Source: Rhizobium sp. Leaf371 (GTDB lineage: Bacteria > Pseudomonadota > Alphaproteobacteria > Rhizobiales > Rhizobiaceae). From it: 64,000 nt of DNA. Position numbers and translations under genes: made by a program. The notes below the pieces were generated by a model. The model did not search any database. It was not told where the DNA came from and saw only the letters and a list, made by a program, of their open reading frames with translations. The stretch lies in the NCBI RefSeq assembly GCF_001424045.1, contig NZ_LMQB01000004.1:18841-82840 (forward strand), given 5' to 3'. This document shows positions 55,352 to 64,000 of this stretch, one piece after another (position 1 is the first letter of the stretch; each line of letters begins with the position of its first letter).

Positions 55352-58300
55352 ATGAGAAACGGCATTATGGCCGTCGTAGCGGCATCTGCATCACTGTTTT
55401 TTACGGAAGGACCGAAAGCCGACCCCTTGCTGCGGGCAAGCGCTGCGGCAGGCTCGGTGATCGCGCGCAAATCCGGCGAAGAGATCCGGTTCGTCGAGAA
55501 GGACGGCTGGTCGGTCGTCGATCTATCCCAGGATGTCGTCAATGGCGACGTTCTCCGCACAAACGCGAACGGGCAGCTCGCCATCCTCTTTTCGGACCGG
55601 ACGCAGATGCGTCTCGGTCGCAACACCTCGCTGCTGGTCAAGCAGGTCAACCGGGGTGGAGCCGACGCCAGCGTCGAGCTGCAGTCCGGCACCATCTGGG
55701 CCCGGGCCGAGCGCGGCGGGTCGGGCCTGGCGATCGACACGCCGGCCGCCACCGCCGCCATCAGAGGAACCGACTGGACGCTCTCGGTGGATGCCGCCGG
55801 CAAGACGTCGCTGAACGTTCTCGATGGCGTTATCGACCTCAGCAATGCGCTCGGCAGCGTCCAGGTCTCCAAGGGCGAAGGAGCGGTTGCCGCGATCGGG
55901 CAGGCGCCGCGCAAGGTGATCGTTCTGAATTCGGACGATCGCGAGCAGATGCTCTACTATCTGGAACTGCGCGATGCCTTTCCCTTCCTGCCGGCGTCGC
56001 CTTTGCGAGGGCCGGACATGCGGGACCGGCGTGCCGCGCTTCTCGCCGTTCCGGCGGAGCGTCGAACCAGTGACGATTGGCTGACACTGGCCGAGGTCGA
56101 ACTCACCATTTCCGGCAAGGCGCAAGCGCGGGCGATGCTTGCCGAGGTGCGCCGGCATGCCCTCAACGATCGGCAGGCTGCCCGGATCGATCTCCTGGAA
56201 GCGCTCATGGCCGGGTCGGAGAGGCGCTATGCCGAGGCCGGCACACTGTTTGACCGCGCTGCATCGAAACTCGACGGCGAGCGCAGATCGATCGCGCGTT
56301 ACGGAGCCTACTTCGCCCGGTCCCTGGCGGATCCGAACCGTGTGGAAACGCCGCCGAAGCCAGGGGCGGGTGCCGCCGGCGTCATCGGCGAAGTCTTCAC
56401 GGTCGGCTTCCGAGACAGTCTGCGGGCAACGCTCGACGTGTTGAAGCGGGCCGAGACGCGCTACCCCGACGATGCATTGATACCGGCGATACGGGCGAAG
56501 GTCGCTCTGGTTCTGGGCGATCGTGAACAGGCACAGGCGGCCATCGCCTTGGCGCTGTCGCGAGATCCAAGCCAGGCCATCGCGCTGGAAGCGAGAGCCG
56601 ACTTCGAAGCTGGCGTGCGCGGCAATCTCGATGGAGCGCTGGCCGACCTTCGTACAGCGCTCGTCTCCGAGCCGGGCAACGCCACCGTCTGGAACTCCCT
56701 CGGCCTGCTGCAGTCCGCCCGCGGGGCGCGGCGCGATGCCGAAGCCGCGTTTAAAAAGGCAATCGACCTCGACCCGATGTCGCCACTGCATCACGCCAAC
56801 CTTGCCGAACTCTATCTTGAGGAATTGCGTGTCGAGGACGCTCGCCGCGAGATCGATCGGGCGCTCGCGATCGATCCGGGCTTCGACATCGCTCTGATAA
56901 CCCGGGGACAATACCACCTGCAGGCAGGCGAAAGGGATAAGGCGATCGCCGATCTGCTGGCGGGCTCCACCGCCAATCCTGCTTATGCTCAAGGGCAATT
57001 GCTGCTCGCCGCCGCACTCTACGCCAATGGCGAGCGGAGTGCCGCGGATCAGGCACTGGACAATGCGGACCGGCTCGATCCGAACGATCCGGTCATAGCG
57101 GCCTATCGTACCTCCCTCGCAATCGAGGACTATGATGCGGACGGAGCGATCCGCAATGCCCAGGATTATCTGAGGCGGTCGCGCCAGCGCGGCGGCGATT
57201 TCGGCTCCGTGGGAGCGAACCAGGATGCAGGTTCCATCCTCAACGACGCGTTCCGCCTGCAGGGTCTCGACGCATGGGGCCAGTTTTACGGCGATATCGT
57301 TTTCGATCCCTTCGCCAGCACGTCCTATCTCGATCAGACTGTTCGCGGCAGCGTCAATCCGTTCGCCAACAGCTTCAGCTACGGCCTCAACACGATCGAT
57401 TCGTCCGGCAACGGAGGCAGCTACTCGTCCTTCCTCAAGGCTCTGCTCCTCGATCCGCACGTGCTCGCGGGCAGCGAGCGGCAGGCAAATCTCGTGCGGA
57501 TGCCCTTTCTCGAAACGGCACTGACCGGGGGCATCAATATCGGCAGTGCCGGCTCGGAATGGGTCAAGGGTGCGCAGATCCAGGGCTTTCATCAGGTGCC
57601 GTTCCCGATCAGCTTTTTCGGGAACCTGTCGTGGGAAACACGGGGCGATGAGCGCGCCGGTGCGGATGGCACGGACGCCCTACGCGGTACCACGGACATC
57701 ACCGGCGGCAACGGCTACATAAGGGCCACTCTGACGCCCGACGACCGTATCGTCGCCTATGTGAACAGCGGCGACAACGACAGTCTTGTGGACGCGGCGC
57801 GCATCACCCCGCTACAGCAGTTGATCCCCGGGCTGGCCTTGCCCGCTGTCGCAGTCTTGTCGCGGTCGCGCGACACCAGCGCACAGGATATCCTCAACTT
57901 CGGTGCGGGCTGGAGTCATACTTTTGGATATCGAAACATCCTGAATGCCGCCGTCTTCGGAAGCAATGTCGAGGGCTTCAGCCGCTCGCTTGGCGGCATC
58001 TCCCTTGGAGGTGCTCCCTTGCTCTTCGCTCGGCAACAGGATCTGCAGGAAAAAAGCAGGATAGGCGCCATCGGTTACACTCTCGGCATCGGCGATGCCA
58101 CGCTCCGTGTCGGCGTCGAGGGCGGTACCATCGACGCGACGTCACGATCCGTATCCCGCCTCGGTTTTATCAATCCCGATGGCACGCCCGGCGTGCTGCT
58201 CGAGGATACCTTCGATAAGGCGGATATCACGACCGGCACACTCTATATAGATACGCTGTACGACATCATGCCGGGCCTCAAGCTCGAAGGCGCTCTGTTC

Positions 58301-59065
58301 GCGCGCAGGCTGACAGGCGATACGGTCGACGTTGCCCGCCTCGAACCGCGCGCAGGCCTCGCTTGGGAGGCGCTCGACGGGCAATGGCTGCGTTTGGGCT
58401 ATCTGCGCGAAGGCTTTCCTCAGTCCACACCCACACTTGCACCTGTCGGGGTCGTCGCGCTCCAGTCGAACCAGTTGCCGCTCTCGATCGAGGGTTACGC
58501 CGACACGTTGGCTGCCCGCTGGGATGCGCAATGGACGGACCGGATCTTCACCGCGGTCGATTACCAGCACCAGTCCGTGCGCAATTTCCTGATCGCCGAT
58601 CCCTTATCGCTTCCGTCCGCCGATCTCATCGGCGGCAACATAGCACGCGGGCGGATAGACCGGGTCAGCTTCACCGGCAACGTCGCCCTCGGTCACGGCA
58701 TCGGCCTTGCCGCGACCTATGCGCGGGCGTCGTCCCGGAACGACGATCCGGACAGTGCGGGCTTTGGTGGCGACCTGACCTATGTCCCGCGGGACGCGGC
58801 ACAGATCGCACTGACCTTCGTCAACCCTGTCGGCGTCGCGGCCACGGTCGCCGGCAATTACACCGGACGGCGGGCGAGCAATCTGCCCGGCGAGACGCTC
58901 GGCGACTACTGGACGCTCGACGCGAATGTCGGCTGGGAGTCTCCGGACAGCCGGGTGCAGGTCGATATCGGCGGCTATAACCTGACGGATGAGGACTTCT
59001 ACGTTTCGGCCGGTACGGCGGGATGGGGACGCACCGTGAAAGCACAGATGACGGTTCGCTTCTGA
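55352..59065 (+). CDS. FecR-TPR-outer-membrane beta-barrel protein
   Basis: A 1237-residue exported protein. A short signal peptide (MRNGIMAVVAASASLFFTEG) is followed by a FecR domain (about 35-180: VNGDVLRTNANGQLAILFSD, LQSGTIWARAERGGSGLAID, AAIRGTDWTLSVD), then TPR repeats (about 380-610: NATVWNSLGLLQSARGARRD, SPLHHANLAELYLEELRVED). The C-terminal 550 residues alternate like an outer-membrane beta-barrel and end in Phe (AQMTVRF). GAGGGGAT precedes ATG 55352. Its stop overlaps the CHASE2 cyclase start (TGATG), so the two are made together. FecR proteins normally sense envelope signals; fusion to a TPR and barrel suggests an outer-membrane sensor (inference). Confidence 0.85.
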   Translation: MRNGIMAVVAASASLFFTEGPKADPLLRASAAAGSVIARKSGEEIRFVEKDGWSVVDLSQDVVNGDVLRTNANGQLAILFSDRTQMRLGRNTSLLVKQVNRGGADASVELQSGTIWARAERGGSGLAIDTPAATAAIRGTDWTLSVDAAGKTSLNVLDGVIDLSNALGSVQVSKGEGAVAAIGQAPRKVIVLNSDDREQMLYYLELRDAFPFLPASPLRGPDMRDRRAALLAVPAERRTSDDWLTLAEVELTISGKAQARAMLAEVRRHALNDRQAARIDLLEALMAGSERRYAEAGTLFDRAASKLDGERRSIARYGAYFARSLADPNRVETPPKPGAGAAGVIGEVFTVGFRDSLRATLDVLKRAETRYPDDALIPAIRAKVALVLGDREQAQAAIALALSRDPSQAIALEARADFEAGVRGNLDGALADLRTALVSEPGNATVWNSLGLLQSARGARRDAEAAFKKAIDLDPMSPLHHANLAELYLEELRVEDARREIDRALAIDPGFDIALITRGQYHLQAGERDKAIADLLAGSTANPAYAQGQLLLAAALYANGERSAADQALDNADRLDPNDPVIAAYRTSLAIEDYDADGAIRNAQDYLRRSRQRGGDFGSVGANQDAGSILNDAFRLQGLDAWGQFYGDIVFDPFASTSYLDQTVRGSVNPFANSFSYGLNTIDSSGNGGSYSSFLKALLLDPHVLAGSERQANLVRMPFLETALTGGINIGSAGSEWVKGAQIQGFHQVPFPISFFGNLSWETRGDERAGADGTDALRGTTDITGGNGYIRATLTPDDRIVAYVNSGDNDSLVDAARITPLQQLIPGLALPAVAVLSRSRDTSAQDILNFGAGWSHTFGYRNILNAAVFGSNVEGFSRSLGGISLGGAPLLFARQQDLQEKSRIGAIGYTLGIGDATLRVGVEGGTIDATSRSVSRLGFINPDGTPGVLLEDTFDKADITTGTLYIDTLYDIMPGLKLEGALFARRLTGDTVDVARLEPRAGLAWEALDGQWLRLGYLREGFPQSTPTLAPVGVVALQSNQLPLSIEGYADTLAARWDAQWTDRIFTAVDYQHQSVRNFLIADPLSLPSADLIGGNIARGRIDRVSFTGNVALGHGIGLAATYARASSRNDDPDSAGFGGDLTYVPRDAAQIALTFVNPVGVAATVAGNYTGRRASNLPGETLGDYWTLDANVGWESPDSRVQVDIGGYNLTDEDFYVSAGTAGWGRTVKAQMTVRF

Positions 59066-61056
59066 TGGTCCGGGGTCGAAAGGGAGAGCGTGCGGCGGGA
59101 GCGCCGGATCTCGCCGGCATCGACGTGCGAAAACGGCTCTTCGGCCTCGGGGTCGTCACGCTTTTTGCGGCGCTGCTTTTTGGCTCCGTCGCTCAGACTT
59201 CTCCATGGCATCTTCTGGAGATGCGGGTCTTCGACTACCTTTCGACGCTTGCTCCCCCGCAACGACCGACCGACAGCCCCGTTATCGTCGCCATCGACGA
59301 ACCCTCGATGATGGAGATCGGCGCTCAGTGGCCCTGGCCTCGCTCGTTGCACGGCGAGCTTCTGACCGCGCTGCGCGCTGCGGGAGCACGTGCTATCGCG
59401 CTCGATGTCATCTTTGCCGAACCCGCTGCGGATCCCGCAGAAGATGCCAATCTCGCAGCCGCGCTCGGGCCGGATGTCGTGCTGGCCGGTGACGAAACCT
59501 TGATCCGGACACCGCACGCCGACCAGTTCGTCCGTACGGAACCGCTTGCCGTACTGACCGAAACCGGTGCCAGAACCGGTATCGCATCGGTCAGCCTCGA
59601 TGCGGACGGCGTGCTGCGCCATGTGCCGGCTTATCCTGACAGTCTTGCGCGCCAGTTGATGGCGGTAGCAAGACAGACTTCCGAAACGACAGCGGGCGAG
59701 AAGCTGATCCAGACCTTCGGACCTGCCAGGACCTATGAGACGGTCTCCTACTATCAAGCGCTCCATCCGGAGCAATTCCTGCCGGAGGGAACATTCAGGG
59801 GACGCACCGTCATCATCGGTCTCAGCCTTCAGAATGCCCCCACGCTCGACGCCGCCGCGGCCGACGCATTCCCGACATCCGATACGCTTCGAAGCGGTCG
59901 CCTCGTGTCCGGCGCCGAAGTGCAGGCAACGCTGTTCGACAACCTGTCAGCGGGCCTTTTTATCACTCCGGTCGGACCGCTTCCGGGGTTTCTCGGAATT
60001 CTCGCAGCGTCGGTTCTCGCCGCGTTTGTCACCCGCGGCGATACCGGCTGGGCAACCGGGGCGACAGCCTTGATGGTCATCGCCGGTGCGGTCGTCGGCA
60101 GCAGCCTTCTGGTGCGATACGGACGCATTTTCGTCCCGCCGCTCGCGCCGCTCGGCTCTTTTCTCCTCGTCTGCGGCGTGAAGGCGAGCCTGGATTTCGC
60201 CGCGGAGCGTCGTCGCCGCCGCCAGATCACCTCCGCCTTCTCGCAATATCTCGCGCCGGCCGTCGTCGCGAAGCTTGCAGCCAACCCATCGCTTCTCAAA
60301 CTCGGTGGCGAGCGGCGGGTCTTGACAATCCTCTTCTGCGACGTTCGGGGCTTCACCACGATCTCTGAAACGCTCAAGGACGATCCAGAGCAGTTGACGA
60401 CGTTGATCAACCGTCTCCTAACGCCGCTGTCGGACATCGTGCTCGAAAGCGGCGGCACGATCGACAAGTATATTGGCGATTGCATCATGGCATTCTGGAA
60501 CGCCCCGCTCGATGTGCCGGACCATGCAGTTCGCGCCGTTCAAGCTGCCCTCGCGATGCTCGAAGCGGTGGAGGCTCTGAATGCTCGGCTGCTCGCTGAA
60601 GCGATGCAGGCCGGCCGGCCGAGCCCACCACCGCTGCGGATCGGGATCGGCATCAATACGGGCGCCTGCATCGTTGGAAACATGGGCTCGACGCGCCGGT
60701 TCGACTACTCGGTCCTTGGGGACAGCGTCAATCTTGCGTCGCGCCTGGAAGGTGAGTCGAAGAACTACGGCGTGCCGCTTCTCATTGGTGAGGCCACCGC
60801 CGCTCTCGTCGCAAAAGTGATTGCTGTTGCCGAACTCGACCGTATCAAGGTCAAGGGACGCACCGGCCTCTCGGCCGTCTATGCCGTCCTGCCGGAAGCG
60901 ACACCCCAAGCGCTGCGGACGCACGCAGCGTTCCTGCGGGATAAATATGATGGAACCCTCGACCTGTATGGTAGCAAGACGAAAGATGCGATCGAGGGTT
61001 TGCCAGATCTCCGGTATTACTATGCGTCCCATGGCACGAGGAGAGGCGCTCGTTGA
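59065..61056 (+). CDS. CHASE2-domain class III adenylate/guanylate cyclase
   Basis: A 663-residue membrane cyclase. One helix (about 23-42) leads to a periplasmic CHASE2 domain (about 45-280: VIVAIDEPSMMEIGAQWPWPR, ARAIALDVIFAEP, FRGRTVIIGLS), then three helices (about 300-370), then the catalytic domain (about 420-610). LFCDVRGFTTIS and YIGDCIMAFW carry the two metal Asp residues. Lys in DKYIGD and Asp in FDYSVLGDSVNLASRLE are the pair that usually selects ATP. So the product is predicted to be cAMP. Translationally coupled to the FecR-TPR-barrel protein, which may transmit an envelope signal to CHASE2. Confidence 0.92.
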   Translation: MVRGRKGERAAGAPDLAGIDVRKRLFGLGVVTLFAALLFGSVAQTSPWHLLEMRVFDYLSTLAPPQRPTDSPVIVAIDEPSMMEIGAQWPWPRSLHGELLTALRAAGARAIALDVIFAEPAADPAEDANLAAALGPDVVLAGDETLIRTPHADQFVRTEPLAVLTETGARTGIASVSLDADGVLRHVPAYPDSLARQLMAVARQTSETTAGEKLIQTFGPARTYETVSYYQALHPEQFLPEGTFRGRTVIIGLSLQNAPTLDAAAADAFPTSDTLRSGRLVSGAEVQATLFDNLSAGLFITPVGPLPGFLGILAASVLAAFVTRGDTGWATGATALMVIAGAVVGSSLLVRYGRIFVPPLAPLGSFLLVCGVKASLDFAAERRRRRQITSAFSQYLAPAVVAKLAANPSLLKLGGERRVLTILFCDVRGFTTISETLKDDPEQLTTLINRLLTPLSDIVLESGGTIDKYIGDCIMAFWNAPLDVPDHAVRAVQAALAMLEAVEALNARLLAEAMQAGRPSPPPLRIGIGINTGACIVGNMGSTRRFDYSVLGDSVNLASRLEGESKNYGVPLLIGEATAALVAKVIAVAELDRIKVKGRTGLSAVYAVLPEATPQALRTHAAFLRDKYDGTLDLYGSKTKDAIEGLPDLRYYYASHGTRRGAR

Positions 61057-61092
61057 AGCGTGAAGCAGCTCATAGACGAACGTCGAAAGAAT

Positions 61093-61542
61093 ATGCCCGA
61101 CCACAACGATCAAATCCATCCAGAGGCGGCAGTAGCCCCCGGCTACCTTGCGAACCATGCAGCCAAGGTTTTCAATCGCGTCGTGGACACGGCGTTGCGG
61201 CCGCATGGCTTGTCGCTGGCTTTGATCGGGCCGATCATGCTTCTGTCCTGGAAAGGACCAATGCTTCAACGCGACCTCGTTCGATCATCTGCCGTCAAAC
61301 AGCCCGCTATGGTAGCACTGCTCGATAAACTCGAAACTATGGGGCTCATTGATCGCACGCCATCGCCTGATGATCGACGAGCCGCCATGGTGCAGCTTTC
61401 AAACAATGGTCTCGTAGCAGCAGAACATGGACGCCATGCGTTGATTTCCGCAAACGCTCAGGGACTCGAAGGGTTCTCGACTGAGGAGGTGACGAAGGTC
61501 ATCGAACTTTTCCAGCGGCTGATCGACAATTTGGAGAGATGA
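61093..61542 (+). CDS. MarR-family transcriptional regulator
   Basis: A 149-residue MarR-type winged-helix regulator. LSLALIGPIMLLSWKGPMLQRDL, SSAVKQPAMVALLDKLETMGLIDR (recognition helix) and TPSPDDRRAAMVQLS (the wing with DxR) are clear. ATG 61093 is preferred; a GTG at 61060 is in frame. It lies 36 bases after the cyclase and 54 before an FAD monooxygenase, with a palindrome just before the latter, so it most likely controls that gene. Confidence 0.88.
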   Translation: MPDHNDQIHPEAAVAPGYLANHAAKVFNRVVDTALRPHGLSLALIGPIMLLSWKGPMLQRDLVRSSAVKQPAMVALLDKLETMGLIDRTPSPDDRRAAMVQLSNNGLVAAEHGRHALISANAQGLEGFSTEEVTKVIELFQRLIDNLER

Positions 61543-61555
61543 AACTGGAACATTT

Positions 61556-61571
61556 ACATCATACATGATGT
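61556..61571. promoter_or_regulatory. Palindromic operator, probable MarR site
   Basis: ACATCAT-AC-ATGATGT is a perfect 7+7 inverted repeat 25 bases upstream of the FAD monooxygenase start. Its size and position fit a MarR operator bound by the protein encoded just upstream. Confidence 0.65.
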
Positions 61572-61596
61572 TCTTTTGAAAAAGGGGAATATCGTG

Positions 61597-62808
61597 ATGT
61601 CAAACCGGATTCTTGTCACAGGCGCGAGCGTTGCTGGAAATCTGACAGCGTGGTGGCTCGCTCGTTATGGGTTTGAGGTCACCGTCGTTGAGCGGACGCC
61701 TGAATTTCGCAACGGTGGCCAGAACATCGATGTCCGAGAGATCGGACGCGAGGTCCTGCGCCGGATGGGCCTGGAACAGGCCGCGCTGGGTAAGGGAACG
61801 GGTGAGGAAGGCACGGCGTGGGTCGATGAGCAAGGAAATGAGCTTGCGAAGTTTATCACGGAAGATCTCGGCCAGGACGGGCCGACTGCAGAGATGGAGA
61901 TCTTACGAGGTGACTTGGCACGCCTTCTCTATGAACCTGCCAGTGCACTTTCAGAGTTCCGTTTCGGGGATCATGTTAGAGATATCGATGATAGCGCAGA
62001 ATCTGCCAAGGTAATGTTCGCGAGCGGTAAGACGGAGAATTATGATGCTGTCATCATCGCTGAAGGTGTCGGGTCGTCCACGCGCGAGCTGGTGTTTCCC
62101 AACGAGAACATTCCTCGCTTTATGGACCTGACGATCGCTTATTTCACGATCCCGCGACAGGTTGACGATGACAGTATGTGGCGGTGGTACAATGCCCCGG
62201 GTGGTCGGAGCATATCATTGCGCCCGGATGCACATGGCACAACGCGGGCCATGCTGTCGATCCAGCAGCCACCTGAAGGTGAACAGTGGTGGGACGTCGA
62301 GCAGCAAAAGGCCTACTTGCGGAACCGGTTTGCTGACGCAGGCTGGCAGGCAGAACGTGTGCTCGCAGGTATGGAAGATACGAAAGACTTCTATTTTGAC
62401 GTTTTACGACAGGTCCAGATGGACCGTTGGTCGAAAGGGCGCGTCATCCTCACAGGCGATGCTGCGTGGTGCGCGACGCCCTTGGCCGGAATCGGCGCAA
62501 CACTCGCCGTGGTCGGCGCATACGTTCTCGCAAGCGAGATAAAGCTAAACTCATCTCATATGGAGCAAGCCGCCGCGGCCTATGAGGAGGCAATGCGACC
62601 CATGGTCAAACAGGGGCAGGGCGTGCCGAAATTTGCGCCGAGGATCATGAACCCGCATAGCAAGCTTGGCATCAACTTGCTGCACGGCATTCTCAATGTC
62701 GCGAGCAAACCGGCTATCCGCAACCTAACTGCGAAGTTGTTCGCCAGTGAACCCAAGGGTCCGGACTTGTCACGTTACGAGAGGTTGATGAATACCGCAG
62801 CCGTTTGA
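61597..62808 (+). CDS. FAD-dependent monooxygenase/oxidoreductase
   Basis: A 403-residue p-hydroxybenzoate-hydroxylase-type flavoprotein. RILVTGASVAGNLTAWWLARYGFEVTVVER is the FAD-binding GxGxxG-like fold, NIDVREIGREVLRRMGL and EILRGDLARLLYE continue it, and GRVILTGDAAWCATPLAGIGATLAVVGA is the second FAD motif (GDA). It resembles the TetX-like drug-modifying group and aromatic hydroxylases. AAAGGGGAAT precedes ATG 61597; TTG 61576 is in frame. Likely controlled by the neighbouring MarR protein. Confidence 0.88.
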   Translation: MSNRILVTGASVAGNLTAWWLARYGFEVTVVERTPEFRNGGQNIDVREIGREVLRRMGLEQAALGKGTGEEGTAWVDEQGNELAKFITEDLGQDGPTAEMEILRGDLARLLYEPASALSEFRFGDHVRDIDDSAESAKVMFASGKTENYDAVIIAEGVGSSTRELVFPNENIPRFMDLTIAYFTIPRQVDDDSMWRWYNAPGGRSISLRPDAHGTTRAMLSIQQPPEGEQWWDVEQQKAYLRNRFADAGWQAERVLAGMEDTKDFYFDVLRQVQMDRWSKGRVILTGDAAWCATPLAGIGATLAVVGAYVLASEIKLNSSHMEQAAAAYEEAMRPMVKQGQGVPKFAPRIMNPHSKLGINLLHGILNVASKPAIRNLTAKLFASEPKGPDLSRYERLMNTAAV

Positions 62809-62948
62809 GATTGGCGTTCCGCGTAGTTTGAACAAGCGTCTTCCACTCGCTGTTCTGACCCCCTGCTGTCCTTCCCACTCTGATATGTGATCGGCTTTTC
62901 TTTGATGACGAACGGAAATTCCTTCATGAGACTGCGTCGGAGATACTT

Positions 62949-63116
62949 ATGACCGGCAAGGCCGGGCGTGCGGGACACCGCCAGTGGCCGGACGAGTTGA
63001 AAGCGCGGATCGTTTCGGAGAGGTTGCGGCCGGGCGCAATGGTGAACGATGCGTCTGACCGCTATGAGTTGAAACTGAAACGCCTGTCGTCGTCACGAAC
63101 GACATCGATGTCATAG
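62949..63116 (+). pseudogene. IS66-family TnpA remnant
   Basis: A 55-codon frame reading GHRQWPDELKARIVSERLRPGAMVNDASDRYELK and then unrelated residues. The part up to ELK matches the start of IS66-type TnpA (RRxWPDEVKARIVAETLxPGATVNxVA). The usual continuation is missing, so only a fragment of the first gene of an IS66 element remains. Confidence 0.65.
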
Positions 63117-63129
63117 ATGAGATTGTATT

Positions 63130-63608
63130 TTAAACCAATCTCCCTGCGCTGAATGCAGGCCTTGAGGCGGCGCGGGCCGGCGAGGCGGGCCGTGGCTTCG
63201 CGATCGTCGCCAAGGAAGGCGCGAACTCGCAAAACGGCGCCAGTCCCGCGCGCGAGATGCAAAGGCCTGATTTCGGCGAGTGCGGTTCAGGTGGAGCGCG
63301 CTCTGTATCTCGTCGATGAAACGGGACAAGCGCTTTCTCGGATCGTCGAGCATGGGACCGACGTTCGAAAGCTCGTCTTCGCCATATCCTCGGCAGCACG
63401 CGAGCAATCGACCGGCATCGGGGATGTCTCGCAGGCTGTCCAGTCTGTCGAGCGCATCATGCAGCATGATGCCGCGATCGTAGAGGAAAACAACGCGGAG
63501 ATCTACGGCCTGTGCCAGCGTGTCGAAATCCTTACCGACAAGATCGATCGCTTCCGTATCGAAACCGCGCCTGTACTCGAAAATATCCGAAGAGTCAGCG
63601 CCTCTTAG
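63130..63608 (+). pseudogene. Methyl-accepting chemotaxis protein, frameshifted C-terminal fragment
   Basis: From about 63135 one frame gives [26 protein letters not shown], the highly conserved signalling hairpin of chemoreceptors. The match shifts to a second frame from about 63260, giving [29 protein letters not shown] and then EQSTGIGDVSQAVQSVERIM to a stop at 63606-63608. The N-terminal sensor and membrane part are absent. It lies directly after the IS66 remnant, so insertion or deletion probably removed the front. The signalling tip is altered ([15 protein letters not shown]), so it is unlikely to function. Confidence 0.75.
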
Positions 63609-63624
63609 CGGTGGGCAGCAGATA

Positions 63625-64000
63625 CTAACTCCGAATGTCGGCGCCCCCAAAAACCACCTGGTTGCGGACGGACGGCTTGAAGAGGCCGTAGAGGAAGCCT
63701 CCCTTTTCACCGCTCGCCGCCTCCAGCATTGCTTGGTGCTCCTGCGAGAGTGTCACGTCGAGGGCGCCGACGTTGTCGCCGACCTGTTCGGGACGGCTAA
63801 CGCCCATAAGAGTACTGGCGACGCCCGGGCGCCCGACTACCCAAGCAAGCGCGATGCGGGCCGCGGACTCTCCGGCCTCGTCTGCAACGCGTTTCAGGAC
63901 GTCGACGATGTGCCAGTTGCGATCTGTGAAGAGTGTATCTCCGAACGGGTTGTCCCCGTCGAGGCGTTTGTCGCTGTCGTCACGCGTGCTCGTTCCGGCG
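63625..64000 (-). CDS. Aldo/keto reductase, C-terminal part (partial, runs off the window)
   Basis: A frame open from the right edge and ending at 63625, giving 125 residues. ARIALAWVVGRPGVASTLMG, then SRPEQVGDNVGALDVTLSQEHQAMLEAAS is the C-terminal cofactor-binding part of an aldo/keto reductase; the ATG at 63807 is internal. The catalytic part lies beyond the window. It is convergent with the chemoreceptor pseudogene, with 16 bases between. Confidence 0.85.
   Translation of the reverse strand, partial: AGTSTRDDSDKRLDGDNPFGDTLFTDRNWHIVDVLKRVADEAGESAARIALAWVVGRPGVASTLMGVSRPEQVGDNVGALDVTLSQEHQAMLEAASGEKGGFLYGLFKPSVRNQVVFGGADIRS

Noticed and set aside
55523..57592. 689-codon minus-strand frame inside the FecR-TPR gene
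   Set aside because: Antisense shadow of a gene with clear FecR and TPR motifs; no ribosome site or family match.

Overview
The window reads as an accessory region of a Rhizobiaceae-type alphaproteobacterium (Agrobacterium, Rhizobium or Sinorhizobium kind). Signs are the high GC, several binding-protein ABC importers, LysR, ROK, GntR and FixJ-type regulators, and many oxidoreductases. There is no rRNA, tRNA, ribosomal or core replication gene, so a secondary replicon or chromosomal island is likely (inference). GC differs along the window: sampled stretches of the transport loci near 20 kb are well above 60%, while samples in the 42-45 kb stretch are about 50-52%.

Layout. 1-2.6 kb: tail of a DUF1348 gene, a small gene, a LysR regulator and an exported alpha/beta hydrolase. 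3.0-5.6 kb: overlapping SDR and GH15 genes, then a 151-bp MITE-like element. 6.0-9.5 kb: a large LuxR-type ATPase regulator and a LysE exporter. 9.6-14.0 kb: a secreted giant with a serralysin-like domain whose zinc site is lost, plus five cadherin-like repeats. 14.7-23.6 kb: a ROK regulator and a signal-less binding protein, divergent from a sugar import and oxidation operon.

23.9-35.2 kb: two divergent transport operons on an AT-rich spacer with a near-perfect sigma-54 promoter at each end. Leftward lie a binding protein, permease, TIM-barrel isomerase and GntR regulator. Rightward lie a polyamine-type ABC importer, a creatinase-like M24 protein, a flavin reductase-like protein and an AllE-like bicupin. 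Together they suggest RpoN-controlled scavenging of nitrogen compounds.

35.3-48.3 kb: a FixLJ-type two-component system, then a series of redox and detoxification genes (hydrolase, MBL-fold, PNPOx-like, DUF1348, GNAT, class I aldolase, aldo/keto reductase, P460-type cytochrome with DUF4405 membrane partner, OYE, SDR), closed by two hairpin terminators. 48.4-54.5 kb: a PaoABC-type molybdenum aldehyde oxidoreductase with a broken xdhC maturation gene and a divergent LysR gene.

54.6-61.1 kb: the most unusual locus. A Pycsar-type TM effector (DUF5706-like) is divergent from a FecR-TPR-beta-barrel protein translationally coupled to a CHASE2 class III cyclase. 61.1-64 kb: a MarR regulator with a palindromic operator next to an FAD monooxygenase, then gene wreckage (IS66 TnpA remnant, frameshifted chemoreceptor tail) and a partial aldo/keto reductase. 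Six gap-free copies of a 22-bp intergenic motif, all in the same orientation, are spread through the window.
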